Below the pieces are notes generated by a model. It was not told where the DNA came from, made no database searches, and worked only from the letters and a program-made list of their open reading frames with translations. A stretch of 52,226 nucleotides of DNA, taken from the NCBI GenBank assembly GCA_027854065.1, contig JAQGEF010000026.1, forward strand, positions 1-52,226. The letters run 5' to 3'. The DNA is from Polluticaenibacter yanchengensis. Lineage in GTDB: Bacteria > Bacteroidota > Bacteroidia > Chitinophagales > Chitinophagaceae. Both the position numbers and the translations under genes were made by a program. Positions 1 to 9,413 of the stretch are shown piece by piece. How positions within the stretch are numbered: position 1 is the stretch's first letter; every line of letters starts with the position of its first letter.

Positions 1-425
1 ACGAAAGTGGTTCTCTTCACTATGGAATCAATCTCAAAATTTTCATTTCCCTTTTTCTAATGCGTAATCTGGGTTTAATTAATACTATTTTTTAGTCCAA
101 TCTTCATTCAAACTATTAAAGTTTTTCAATCAATTATTTCTATATATTTGGGTACAGGATATAAACAACCAGTTCTTAAATATGTATAGAATATATGGAA
201 ACACAAAAGCACCTTATATGAAATGTGCTTCATTTTCAAAATGGTAAAATCATCAGTTAACTTTTCAAAGAAAATTGAATGAATTAAAATAAATGTCACT
301 ATTTAATCCTTTCAACATATTTTAAACATAACTTTCGAAACATAATATAGAAGCATTCCATTCAATCAGATTGTCACGGGTTGTATTGAATGTAAATCTA
401 TTATTGGAATACTAAAAACATACCC
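1..425. other. AT-rich intergenic region, no gene seen
   Basis: I see no open frame with recognisable protein content on either strand and no RNA gene. The last 60 bases presumably hold the promoter of the metallo-beta-lactamase. A weak TTG/TAttATTG pair lies about 25-50 bases before its ATG, but it is too degenerate to annotate. Confidence 0.5.
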
Positions 426-1184
426 ATGAAATCCATTATTAAAGCACTGTTCATCATCCTGGTATTGATCTCAAATGGAAGCTGTACTTCCCGGGACCAG
501 GATGCCATCAAACCTGAAGCAATCTATAAATCAGAGCATTTAATCATTACCAAAATCTCTGAAAATGCTTTCAGACATACTTCATTTTTACAAACCAACG
601 ACTTTGGTAATGTTCCATGTAACGGTCTTATTGTAAGAAATGGCAATGAAGCGATTGTTTTTGATACCCCTACTAACGATACCGGTTCTTACCAGTTAAT
701 CAAATGGATGAAGGACTCTCTTCATCTTAAAATAAATGCAATTATTCCCAGTCATTTTCACAACGATTGCCTGGGAGGGTTAAAAGCATTCCATGAACAA
801 AATATTCCATCTTACGCTTATTCCGAAACAATTGAGCTGGCAAAAGAGAATACGCTTACAGTGCCGCAAAATAGCTTTACAGATTCATTAATATTGAAAG
901 TAGGAAATGAGCACATCATTGCAAAGTTTTTTGGTGAAGGCCATACGAAAGACAATATTATTGGTTATTTCCCGGCTGAAAATATCATGTTTGGCGGATG
1001 TTTAATAAAGGAACTGGATGCTAACAAAGGTTATTTAGGCGATGCGAACGTAAAAGAATGGTCCGCAACTGTAGAAAAGGTAAAAAAAGAATACCCTAAT
1101 GCAAGCATTATTGTACCCGGACATGGTGAACATGGCGGCAAAAAGCTATTGGACTATACCATCCAATTGTTTAAAATGCCATAG
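426..1184 (+). CDS. Subclass B1 metallo-beta-lactamase, probable lipoprotein
   Basis: Predicted zinc beta-lactam hydrolase of 252 residues, the usual B1 length. The zinc ligands can be read directly: H110, H112 and D114 in HFHNDCLGG, H173 in GEGHTKDN, C192 in FGGCLIK and H233 in VPGHG. The Cys ligand and the HxHxD spacing place it in subclass B1 rather than in the glyoxalase-type hydrolases. The N-terminus is a hydrophobic signal followed by NGSC with Cys20, which fits a relaxed lipobox, so the enzyme may be membrane-anchored as NDM-1 is. It is a single gene; the next gene, an HD hydrolase, starts 86 bases downstream on the same strand. No transposase or integron is adjacent, so it looks like an intrinsic chromosomal gene. 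Substrate range cannot be read from sequence. Confidence 0.9.
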   Translation: MKSIIKALFIILVLISNGSCTSRDQDAIKPEAIYKSEHLIITKISENAFRHTSFLQTNDFGNVPCNGLIVRNGNEAIVFDTPTNDTGSYQLIKWMKDSLHLKINAIIPSHFHNDCLGGLKAFHEQNIPSYAYSETIELAKENTLTVPQNSFTDSLILKVGNEHIIAKFFGEGHTKDNIIGYFPAENIMFGGCLIKELDANKGYLGDANVKEWSATVEKVKKEYPNASIIVPGHGEHGGKKLLDYTIQLFKMP

Positions 1185-1270
1185 TAAATTTGTAGCCGGT
1201 AGCATAAATTAACTATATGTACCTGGAATACCTCATAAAAAATGATTGATAACCTTTAGATTTAAAAGGA

Positions 1271-1870
1271 ATGCAGACAGATAATTTGCTGAAGCAGGTG
1301 AATTTTATAAAAGAGATTGATAAACTAAAATATATACAACGTAAAACGAAGTTATTTAACAGTGACAGAAATGAAAATGATGCTGAACATAGCTGGCATC
1401 TGGCGATGATGGCCATTGTACTGGCAGAACATTCCAACCGGTCAATAGACCTTCTTAAAGTGCTGAAAATGGTTTTGATCCACGATATTGTTGAAATTGA
1501 TGCCGGTGATACATTTATCTATGATACTGTAAAAAATCACAAGAATACGGATGAGGAATTAGTAGCTGCCAGGCGGATATTCGGCATGCTACCAAAAGAA
1601 CAGGCCGAAGACCTGATTGCCATCTGGCAGGAATTTGAAGAAGGTGTAACTGATGAAGCGAAATTTGCGAGATCAATGGACAGGTTTGAACCTTTGCTGC
1701 AAAATGTGTCGAATAACGGGGGAACCTGGAAGGAATTTAATGTGCCATATCAAAAAGTATATGAGAAGAAACAAGTCATTGAAAAGGGGGCCGCTTCTAT
1801 CTGGGAATATGCAGAGCAATTGCTTAACGAGAGTGTCAATAATGGCATTCTTTTAAAAAATACCGACTAA
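1271..1870 (+). CDS. HD-domain metal-dependent phosphohydrolase, YfbR/HDDC2-like
   Basis: Protein of 199 residues with the HD-superfamily metal ligands in order: H40 in EHSWH, H71-D72 in LIHDIVEIDAGD, and D137 in SMDRFEPLL. This pattern and length match the YfbR/HDDC2 branch, whose characterised members remove the phosphate from deoxynucleoside 5'-monophosphates. Substrate here is inferred from family only. The start at 1271 follows AAAGGA directly with no spacing, so it is not a usable Shine-Dalgarno site, which is normal for Bacteroidota. The next gene is convergent, so this one ends its own unit. Confidence 0.8.
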   Translation: MQTDNLLKQVNFIKEIDKLKYIQRKTKLFNSDRNENDAEHSWHLAMMAIVLAEHSNRSIDLLKVLKMVLIHDIVEIDAGDTFIYDTVKNHKNTDEELVAARRIFGMLPKEQAEDLIAIWQEFEEGVTDEAKFARSMDRFEPLLQNVSNNGGTWKEFNVPYQKVYEKKQVIEKGAASIWEYAEQLLNESVNNGILLKNTD

Positions 1871-2040
1871 TTAAGGTGATTTTTCACGGAATGTATACAA
1901 AAGGATTTACAACTACTGCACTTTATCTATAACCGCCGGCAAATATTCAAGCAATATAACAAAGTCATATTGGTTAAATATGGCTTTAAGGCAATACAAC
2001 AGAAAGCAAAAGCCTTAATCCAGGCTAGGCAACCACCTTT

Positions 2041-3054
2041 TTATAAAAAGAACGTATGTTGTAATGCTGTGGTCAAATCCCGGTAAACAATATTGACCGG
2101 GGCATCTTTTTGTGCAGCCGATAAACCTCCGTATCGAGATAGCGGGTTCAGGTGATGGCTGATTAAACGGGTGATATGCTTACCAAGATCATAAACTTCT
2201 TTCTCTAAAGGCTGAACATCTATATCAGCTTCCACATATTGCCAGAACCTATCAGTAATCTCCTGGAAAGAATTGGCAAGGATGGTAAATTTAGAGCGCA
2301 CATCTATATAATATGTGGTAAAATCATCACCGTACATTTCATTCCATTTTTGATTGGCCGTTTTTGCTGATACTATCTTATTTATTTCCACCAGAAAACG
2401 GCGGAACATTCCAATATAGTTAATGGCCAATGTGAATGCTGCAAAACTGTTAAATGCAAAACGGTGAATTAAATAACCTGAATTGATTTTTTGCGGGGAA
2501 ATTTCAAAGGCAGCATAACCCGGTACAAATACATTTGATAAACGGTAATTTTTTGTAAACGTTTTTTCCATTCCCATCGCATTCCAGCTATCGATCATTT
2601 CTACAAAATCCGAGGATACTACAAATGATTTATACAGTGGGGTTCCGTCTGAATTTAGAACCGGCGCGCCGTCATGATCATAGACTTTAGCATTAAGCGT
2701 AAAATGTGTTAAAAAAGGTGCTCCGGTGGCATATTGCCATTCCCCGGAAATAAGATAACCATTGTCTGTTTTAACTGCTTTATCTGCTACCTTACCACTG
2801 CCACCCAGGCAAAAACCTGGTACAGCAGTAATCTCTTTCACTAAACGGGGATCTATAAACCCTAAGAAATAATTGGCTCCGGATACAAGGGTTACCAACC
2901 AACCCAAACTCCCGTTTTGATAAGCCAGGTTTTCCAATATTTTCAAACCTACGGGTAGCGTGCACTCTCTTCCTCCCTGTTCCTTGCGCACCCAGATATT
3001 CCAAAAATTATTGCTTTCAATATATTTCAATATCGATTGATCGTTATTTATCAT
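2041..3054 (-). CDS. Acyl-CoA-dehydrogenase-fold flavoenzyme (possible flavin monooxygenase) in a TPP-riboswitch operon
   Basis: About 337 residues, somewhat shorter than typical acyl-CoA dehydrogenases (about 380). It has an N-terminal helical part (NIWVRKEQGGRE), a middle beta domain with SGEWQYATGAP, and a C-terminal helical bundle ending in RDLTTALQH. That ending resembles the RDxxTAxQH end of flavin-dependent monooxygenases of this fold (HsaA/DszC type) more than true acyl-CoA dehydrogenases, and I see no clear catalytic glutamate. It follows the transporter gene with a 1-base gap (ATG at 3054) or a 14-base overlap (ATG at 3069); I prefer 3054. Since the leader of this operon carries a TPP riboswitch, a role in thiamine or thiamine-breakdown-product metabolism is inferred, not shown. 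Confidence 0.75.
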   Translation of the reverse strand: MINNDQSILKYIESNNFWNIWVRKEQGGRECTLPVGLKILENLAYQNGSLGWLVTLVSGANYFLGFIDPRLVKEITAVPGFCLGGSGKVADKAVKTDNGYLISGEWQYATGAPFLTHFTLNAKVYDHDGAPVLNSDGTPLYKSFVVSSDFVEMIDSWNAMGMEKTFTKNYRLSNVFVPGYAAFEISPQKINSGYLIHRFAFNSFAAFTLAINYIGMFRRFLVEINKIVSAKTANQKWNEMYGDDFTTYYIDVRSKFTILANSFQEITDRFWQYVEADIDVQPLEKEVYDLGKHITRLISHHLNPLSRYGGLSAAQKDAPVNIVYRDLTTALQHTFFL

Positions 3055-3055
3055 A

Positions 3056-3670
3056 TCATTTCGCCACATATAACTTTTTTTCCTGTTCCTCTTTAATAAT
3101 TCTGCGCCAGTTAAAATATCCGAATACTGCTACTATAAATAAAAATGCCGTGAGCAAACTGTACAAATAAAGCTCCTTATGCCATAAAAGGGGAATCGCA
3201 AATATATTACTGATGTTTAAAAGAATCCAGTTTTCAACCTTGCGTTTGGCCATTAACCACATACCGGCCCAAGCGGTAGCACTCACCCATGCATCCCATA
3301 CCGGAACATCTGAACTTGTAAAATTTTTCAATACACTGAATAAAAGCAGGAAAGCGACACCTACAATACCCAAGGTAACTGCCAGGTCTTTTTTCGTACT
3401 AAATGTAATGGGGGTGTACACTTCATTTTTCTTCAACATCCAAAACCAAACGCCGTAAATACTCATTACAAGGTAATAAACATTTAATAACATTTCTGCA
3501 TACAGTTTGGACTGGTACATCACAAATATGGTAAGAAGGATACCCGCTATACCAAAAAAATAATTTTTAGGATTATTGGCCCTTGATAATAATACCTGTG
3601 TAACGGAGAACCCCACACCAAACCACTCCAGCCAACTCGTACTCTTAATAATATCTCCCAATATATTCAT
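3056..3670 (-). CDS. pnuT: PnuC-family vitamin transporter, probably thiamine transporter PnuT
   Basis: Integral membrane protein of 204 residues with about seven hydrophobic segments and the family signature around WLEWFGVGFSVTQVLL and the NxxY-containing segments, as in PnuC facilitators. Most PnuC proteins take up nicotinamide riboside, but the PnuT branch takes up thiamine and in Bacteroidota is controlled by TPP riboswitches. A TPP riboswitch lies in the leader of this gene, 110 bases upstream of its ATG, so thiamine is the best-supported substrate. The uptake mechanism would be facilitated diffusion with trapping by thiamine pyrophosphokinase, which is not encoded nearby. It is the first gene of a two-gene operon with the flavoenzyme. 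Confidence 0.88.
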   Translation of the reverse strand: MNILGDIIKSTSWLEWFGVGFSVTQVLLSRANNPKNYFFGIAGILLTIFVMYQSKLYAEMLLNVYYLVMSIYGVWFWMLKKNEVYTPITFSTKKDLAVTLGIVGVAFLLLFSVLKNFTSSDVPVWDAWVSATAWAGMWLMAKRKVENWILLNISNIFAIPLLWHKELYLYSLLTAFLFIVAVFGYFNWRRIIKEEQEKKLYVAK

Positions 3671-3779
3671 AACAAAATATTCCTGTACACAGGTATTTAC
3701 ACTGTATTAATAAAACATAAAATAAAGCACAGGAGATGATAGAAAGAATACCGCAGATGTAAACGTTTTATTCTTCTTA

Positions 3780-3889
3780 CAAACATTTATAATTACTTAC
3801 GCCAGCATTACCTGGTTCAAGCACATAACGGACTGGCCGTTACCGGGTATCATCTCAGCAAAGGTTAAACCTAAGCACCCCCATGTTTG
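3780..3889 (-). promoter_or_regulatory. TPP (THI-box) riboswitch
   Basis: Read on the minus strand, the element opens with a P1 arm CAAACAT (3883-3889) closed by ATGTTTG (3780-3786). Inside are GGGGGTGC (3875-3882), the pyrimidine-sensing CTGAGATGATACCC, and GAACCAGGTAATGCTGGCG (ending near 3800), which are the conserved parts of the THI box. The 110-base gap to the pnuT ATG has no obvious U-tract terminator. TCCTGTG and TACAGGA segments near 3681-3736 could form alternative pairs around the start, so control may be translational. Confidence 0.95.
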
Positions 3890-3900
3890 CAACAAAACTA

Positions 3901-3931
3901 CAAAAAATATGGAAATAAACATTTTTCCAAA
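3901..3931 (-). promoter_or_regulatory. Probable promoter of the pnuT operon
   Basis: On the minus strand TTTG (3928-3931) is followed 18 bases later by TATTTTTTG (3901-3909), one base longer than the Bacteroidota TAnnTTTG element. Transcription would begin just before the riboswitch P1 stem. Confidence 0.45.
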
Positions 3932-3945
3932 TGGTTAAATACCGC

Positions 3946-4038
3946 GACGGAAAGCAGGCAGGCGCGCCTTGCGCCTGGTACGAGCCCTTAAAAGTGAGTG
4001 AACCGGATGCGAGTACGTTACCCTGCAATACGCCGGAC
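3946..4038. repeat. Dispersed modular repeat, copy 1
   Basis: GC-rich intergenic element: a GCAGGC...GCGCCTGGTAC block, a variable centre, then GTACGTTACCCTGCAATACG and CCGGAC. The two outer blocks recur at 35199-35295 around a different centre. GGTACGAGCC at its left and ACGCCGG at its right also link it to the elements at 22331-22463 and 28775-28860. It sits between the two flanking operons and has no coding potential. Confidence 0.6.
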
Positions 4039-4085
4039 CGCTGCTATATAGCATTACCAATATAGACAGCCTCCAATAAAACTTG

Positions 4086-6734
4086 TTACCTGATTAAAGC
4101 GAAACTTCCTTTCTGGTGGAGGATATTGCCTGTATCTTCTTTTACCTGGCAATCGAATATGTATGCTCCTGACGGGCTTGGATTGCCTTTGAAAGTACCA
4201 TCCCAACCTTTGTTCCAAGTATTGGTTTCGAATACGAGCTGGCCGTACCTGTTATAAACCCTGAAATAGAGTAAAGTGCCTACTGACATGTATATTGGTT
4301 TGAGAACATCATTTTTACCATCGCCATTTGGTGTAAACCCGGTAGGTACATATAATTTTTTTACGGTGATATTTAAGTTAAACGTGACATTATCGGTGGC
4401 GCTGCAACCTTCTTTTGTGGATGCTGTCAATAAATAGGTTTTATTCCTGCCGAACGCATTTATCAAATTATTGTCAATATTTATGACGGCATTGAGGGCG
4501 GTATCTTTTAATATGCCTAATGACGGTGTCCACTTATAAGTGTAATTGCCGTTACTGGTAGCTTCTATGGTATATGGCAGGTTTAAAAATAATTCAGTAT
4601 TGGGGCCTGCATCTACTATGACATCAGGTACGACATTCACCAGTACGGTATCTGTTTTTTTGAGGCGGCAAACATCATTGGATTCCGCATGTAAAATAAA
4701 AACGGCATTATCTGTCAGCCTGACGGTTTTGCGTAAAACATTATTGCCGGCTAAAGGGCTGTTTAACTGTTCCCAATAATAATTGGGGGTATTGGTGGCC
4801 CCGGCTAAGGTGGCCAAAGCGTTATAGCAAATAGTTGTATCGTTACCGGCTGAGACTTTTGGATATCCTAAAACATTGATGTTTACGGTCTTTCTTTCTG
4901 TACAATTTTGCCCGAAATAGGTATTGACATAATAGGTACCGGCACCTTCTACTGCTGTTATTTTAACTGAATTTTGTGTGGCATTGCTAAGGCCATTGCC
5001 TTCCCATTTAAAACTGGTGCCTGTGGAACTTGCTGTTAATTCTACTTCGTCTCCTTCACAGGCTGTTCTGTTATTAGTGACCTGCAAATTGAGGTTTGCC
5101 CGGGTATTCACCTGGACGGATTTATTGTTGACACAGCCGTTAATATCAGTTAACTGTACGGAGTAAGCTTGATTTCTTTTTGGGAAAACCGTGGGCGTCA
5201 ATGATTTTTCATTTAATATATTATAAACTGGGGTCCAGGATGCGGTGCCGCTATTGCTGACATTGAACCTGATACTGTCATTGATACAGATGAGGGTATC
5301 TGATACGAGGTTGATATCCGGTAGTGCGAATACCTGTATGTCTTTGGTGACAGAATCCTTACAACCAAGGTTATCACTTGCAATCAGCTTGACGGGATAT
5401 GTACCGGCAGCGGGAAATGTAACCGGTAAAATGCTGGCTGTACTGCTTTGAACAACGTTGTTGACTATCCATGATTTGGTGAGGGTTTTACCAAATGTGG
5501 TATGTGAAGTGTCTTTAAATGTGGCAATTTTATTGATGCAGACATTCTCTGCTTCGAAACCAACTTTAAAGCCGGGGTAAACTTTCATGTTCATGGTAGC
5601 GGAATCTGAACAATAAGTGCCTCTGTTCACCACTACTTTTACAGTATAAGTGCCTGTGTCTTTGTATATATAGGTTGGTGTGGGAGATGTGCTAATATCT
5701 TCATCTGTATCGGGTACTCCAAAATCCCAGTAATAGGTCTGATTGCCTGTGGTGGAAGACTGGTTTTCTAAACTGACGCTAAATGTGGTACAGGTAATGA
5801 TGCTTTCGGGCAAAATTGCTTCGGGAATATTGCAATTGGAAATAGTCACATGAATTTCTTTCCTGGCTTCTCCTATTTTTACCCCGTTCCTGTATTCGCT
5901 GATTAAAATAGCTAGTACATAGTCACCTGATCTTGACGGTGCCATGCCTGTTATTTCGCCATTTAATGGATTGATCTTTATATTGGCGTTGCCAAATGGA
6001 TTATCTCCGCTAAAGCGTATAACATACGGTAATGAATTAAATGGCGGATCTGCCGGCCTAAGCGGTTTCGGATCTGTTGAGGGTGTATTAAGCCCGTAAG
6101 TAAACGCGTATGAAAGTGAGTCACCATCCTTATCTATGGCATCAAATTTAAATTTGAATTCATTATTTGCACATAACAAAACGGTATCATTCATATTGAA
6201 TGTGGGGCTGCTATTCTGGAGCAATGTACTGGTAGGTGTACCGGGGATAGAGATGTAATAGTTTGCTCCGGTATTGCCGGAATTTGAAACATTGACAATA
6301 TTACCGATGCGGCAGCATCTCTGAACATACAACTGGTATCCTGCACTATTATTGTTTAATGTAATGACCGTTTCATATGAGTCGATGATATAACATACCT
6401 GTGGAGGGTTTTGGACGCATTCAAAATTCTCCTTTTGTACTGTTCTTGCTCCGGTCCTGTTGACGGTTATTGACTGAAGACTGCTGTTAGTGGCGTTGTT
6501 AAATATGCCTAAGTTGACATCCTGATCGCGCTGACTCATGGTTGACCCGCAATCTAAGTATTGATAAACGGTTACTTTATAAGTGGTAGTGGTGGAAGTT
6601 GAGCTGATGTATTCATATTCTATATACCCGCCTTTCAGATGTGCGGCATACAAAGCGTTTGCCATTAAAAGCATGGTACAGATCAACAGTATTTTTGTCG
6701 ATTTATTGATAAATCGTAATAAATTTTCTCTCAT
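4086..6734 (-). CDS. PKD-domain surface protein with CHU_C (type B) T9SS sorting domain
   Basis: An 882-residue exported protein. Residues 1-30 form a signal peptide ending in ALYAA. A conserved N-terminal beta-rich region with paired cysteines follows (CCRIGN, CANNEFKFKFDAIDKDGD). PKD-like folds start at about residue 305 (YYWDFG...YKDTGTYTVKVVV). The last about 91 residues are the gliding-motility-associated CHU_C domain (YVPTGFTPNGDGKND ... WDGTFKGNPSPSGAY), the type B signal for export by the type IX system. It is the last gene of the lnt operon, 15 bases after a paralogue of the same layout (6750-9413). Function is probably structural or adhesive on the cell surface; no enzyme domain was seen. 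Confidence 0.88.
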   Translation of the reverse strand: MRENLLRFINKSTKILLICTMLLMANALYAAHLKGGYIEYEYISSTSTTTTYKVTVYQYLDCGSTMSQRDQDVNLGIFNNATNSSLQSITVNRTGARTVQKENFECVQNPPQVCYIIDSYETVITLNNNSAGYQLYVQRCCRIGNIVNVSNSGNTGANYYISIPGTPTSTLLQNSSPTFNMNDTVLLCANNEFKFKFDAIDKDGDSLSYAFTYGLNTPSTDPKPLRPADPPFNSLPYVIRFSGDNPFGNANIKINPLNGEITGMAPSRSGDYVLAILISEYRNGVKIGEARKEIHVTISNCNIPEAILPESIITCTTFSVSLENQSSTTGNQTYYWDFGVPDTDEDISTSPTPTYIYKDTGTYTVKVVVNRGTYCSDSATMNMKVYPGFKVGFEAENVCINKIATFKDTSHTTFGKTLTKSWIVNNVVQSSTASILPVTFPAAGTYPVKLIASDNLGCKDSVTKDIQVFALPDINLVSDTLICINDSIRFNVSNSGTASWTPVYNILNEKSLTPTVFPKRNQAYSVQLTDINGCVNNKSVQVNTRANLNLQVTNNRTACEGDEVELTASSTGTSFKWEGNGLSNATQNSVKITAVEGAGTYYVNTYFGQNCTERKTVNINVLGYPKVSAGNDTTICYNALATLAGATNTPNYYWEQLNSPLAGNNVLRKTVRLTDNAVFILHAESNDVCRLKKTDTVLVNVVPDVIVDAGPNTELFLNLPYTIEATSNGNYTYKWTPSLGILKDTALNAVINIDNNLINAFGRNKTYLLTASTKEGCSATDNVTFNLNITVKKLYVPTGFTPNGDGKNDVLKPIYMSVGTLLYFRVYNRYGQLVFETNTWNKGWDGTFKGNPSPSGAYIFDCQVKEDTGNILHQKGSFALIR

Positions 6735-6749
6735 CTCTCATAATCAGTT

Positions 6750-9413
6750 TTATCTTATCAAACTAAAAGAACCACTCTCTTCAATTACTTTTCCTGTATA
6801 ATCAATGCAGGAAACATGATACACATAGGCATTTGATGGTTGTGGATTTCCCTTGTACATTCCATTCCAGCCGTAATCCGGTTTATTTGTTTCAAAAACA
6901 ACTTCACCGTAACGGTTATAGATCCTGAAATGAAGTAATTGCCGGATGCCGGCTAAAACAGGTTTAAAGGTTTCATTCTTACCATCGTTGTTTGGTGTAA
7001 ATGCGTTCGGTATAAAAATGCTTGGCTTTGTAACATAAACGGTAATCACCATTTCGTCTGACTCCCAGCACCCTTCGGGTGTATAGGCTGTAACTTTATA
7101 GGTAAATTTGTTATTATCCAGGCTGGATAATCCATTTATTGTGAATACCGGGTTCTGGATATTGGCATCGCTTAGATATGTTACCGGTTCCCATTTATAG
7201 GTAACGGCGTTTAATCCTGTAGCGAATAACTGTACCGGCTGTGTTATTACCACATTGGTATCATTCCCTGCAAACGTATTTAATTTTTCTCTTACATTGA
7301 CAATGACGGTATCGGAGACCGGTTTGGGACATCCTTTTGTATCGGTAACTGTTAATACAAATGATTGTGTGGATAACGGAAATGCTTTTGTGCTTAGATC
7401 TGTTGGTGAACTTAAGAGTCCTACCGGGGTCCATTTGTAAATGCTTCCATCTGTTGTACCGTTTAAACTGGCAGTATCTCCAAAACAAATAGTGGTGTCA
7501 TTACCTGCAAATACTTTTGGATATGGCACAGTTCTGACTGTTATATTGTCAATGGCGGAGCAGGTTCCTACCCAGGCTCTGACCCTGTAATCGTTTACTG
7601 TAAGCTTTGGACCGGCTGTTGCATTCCGTTGGGTATGATCGGAGAAATCCGCAGCTGGTAACCACTCATAAATTAATCCGTTTGATACCGGCCGGAAGGT
7701 AATGCTGTCCGTTAAGCAAATGGTTGTGTCATTTCCGGCAAACAGGTCTACCTGGTTGGTGGTCCTGATGAGTACCTGTTTGGTAGTGGTACAACCGTTT
7801 TTGAATAATGTAACGCTGTATGTGGTGTTTTGTTTTGGCCAGACTGTGGGATTGGGTATTTTGATATTGTCAATGTTATAATTGGGTGACCAGGTAATAT
7901 CGCCGTCGCCTTCGGCAAACATCCGGATGCTGTCTGCTGTACAAATGAGAGTATCTGTGAACTTTAAGTTCAGAAGGGGTTCTTCTAAAACAGTGACAAC
8001 TTTGGTCATTGTGTCTTCACATCCTTTATCATTTACAGTAATTAAGGTAACTGTATAATCGCCGGGGCTATCAAATTTCTGGGTGGGATTCCTGGTGGTG
8101 ACTGTTTGTGAGCTGTTGTTACTAAAATTCCATTTGTAAGAGGAGATACCTCCATAACGGGTGGTTGATGTGGCATTAAACTGGATGGGCAGCCTGAAAC
8201 AGGACATATCTACATTAAAATCAGACTTCAAACCTGGAAAAACGTTTAATACTGATTTGGCAGTGTCGGTACATTCTTCGCCTCTGTTTATTATGAGTTG
8301 TACATTATATGTGCCTGCATTGGCATACGTATGTGAGGGATTGGCATCTGTACTAAAGTTATTGTCGCCAAATGACCAGTAGTAACTGTTGATTAACGGG
8401 GAGTTGGAGTTATTTTCAAACTTTACGGTATAGTCATCACAGCTTTTCATGGTAATGGGCAGGTCTGCATCTGCGATGTCACATGCGGTTACTTTTACTG
8501 AAAAATCTTTTCTGTGGGTACTGATTATTTTACCGTTTCTCCATTCATTTACACAAACATTGACCACATATACTCCTGACCTTGGTGCTACGCCTGAGAT
8601 GACACCTGTGGTTGGATTAATGGTTACGCGACTGCCTAAGGGGCTTGTTCCTGAAAATCCTGATGTGTAAGATACCTGGTTATATGGTGGTGCTGTGGAC
8701 ACATAGCCATCATCGGCGGCTGTTGCATTGCCTCTGTCGAAAGCGCCACAGAAAGTATAACTTAATGAATCTTTATCTGGATCTGTGGCCCCGAATGTGA
8801 GGTAAATACTTCTTTCGGAGCAGATCAATACTGTATCTCTTAATGAAAAAACGGGGCTAGAATTGGTTTCTTCTAAAGGTACGGTTGCTGTGCCTGGTAT
8901 ATTGGCTACATAGGTGGCTCCTTCTGCCATTGTTGAAGCGCCTCCCGGGATAAATTGCTTTACGACATTTGTTATATCGTTACTCCGACAACATGTCTGG
9001 AATGCAATGGTATAGCCTGCCACATTCCTGGAAAGTTCTACTTCGTAAGTGAATTCTCTTACCTGATAACAAACTGGTTGGGCGTTAATGATACATTTTG
9101 AAGGATCAATTAAGGAGAGTACTTTTAAATTGCCTCCCTGCACCATTCGGCTTTCTATTAACTGGCGGTTCCCGTTATTAAAAATGGCGAGTGTAACCTG
9201 CGTTGGCATTTCTGCTAATCTATCTCCCTGTGCTGCGCAGTCTCTGAATAACCTTAGTGTTACTTTATAAACATCATTATTGGCATTGCTGCCTTTCCTG
9301 GCCCAGCTATAATATACTTCACCTCCTGCAATATGCCCGGCAAATGACTTTTCTATGCTTAGTAAGCTAAAACATAAAACAACGATGATCCATATTGTAA
9401 TTTTCTTAATCAA
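6750..9413 (-). CDS. PKD-domain surface protein with CHU_C (type B) T9SS sorting domain, paralogue
   Basis: An 887-residue protein with the same architecture as its downstream neighbour: signal peptide (residues 1-25, ending SFAG), cysteine-rich N-terminal region (CCRSND, CSERSIYLTFGATDPDKD), PKD fold (YYWSFGDNN, YANAGTYNVQLI), Ig-like repeats each carrying AGNDTTIC, and a C-terminal CHU_C domain (FIPNAFTPNNDGKNE ... YGWNGMYKGNPQPSNAY). The pair is a tandem duplication. Its start overlaps the hydrolase gene by 8 bases, so the genes are probably co-translated. Export to the surface by the type IX system is expected; ligand is unknown. Confidence 0.88.
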   Translation of the reverse strand: MIKKITIWIIVVLCFSLLSIEKSFAGHIAGGEVYYSWARKGSNANNDVYKVTLRLFRDCAAQGDRLAEMPTQVTLAIFNNGNRQLIESRMVQGGNLKVLSLIDPSKCIINAQPVCYQVREFTYEVELSRNVAGYTIAFQTCCRSNDITNVVKQFIPGGASTMAEGATYVANIPGTATVPLEETNSSPVFSLRDTVLICSERSIYLTFGATDPDKDSLSYTFCGAFDRGNATAADDGYVSTAPPYNQVSYTSGFSGTSPLGSRVTINPTTGVISGVAPRSGVYVVNVCVNEWRNGKIISTHRKDFSVKVTACDIADADLPITMKSCDDYTVKFENNSNSPLINSYYWSFGDNNFSTDANPSHTYANAGTYNVQLIINRGEECTDTAKSVLNVFPGLKSDFNVDMSCFRLPIQFNATSTTRYGGISSYKWNFSNNSSQTVTTRNPTQKFDSPGDYTVTLITVNDKGCEDTMTKVVTVLEEPLLNLKFTDTLICTADSIRMFAEGDGDITWSPNYNIDNIKIPNPTVWPKQNTTYSVTLFKNGCTTTKQVLIRTTNQVDLFAGNDTTICLTDSITFRPVSNGLIYEWLPAADFSDHTQRNATAGPKLTVNDYRVRAWVGTCSAIDNITVRTVPYPKVFAGNDTTICFGDTASLNGTTDGSIYKWTPVGLLSSPTDLSTKAFPLSTQSFVLTVTDTKGCPKPVSDTVIVNVREKLNTFAGNDTNVVITQPVQLFATGLNAVTYKWEPVTYLSDANIQNPVFTINGLSSLDNNKFTYKVTAYTPEGCWESDEMVITVYVTKPSIFIPNAFTPNNDGKNETFKPVLAGIRQLLHFRIYNRYGEVVFETNKPDYGWNGMYKGNPQPSNAYVYHVSCIDYTGKVIEESGSFSLIR

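Noticed and set aside
1987..2017. TAAGGC/GCCTTA inverted repeat as terminator of the flavoenzyme operon
   Set aside because: Arms of six bases with a long loop and no T-run.
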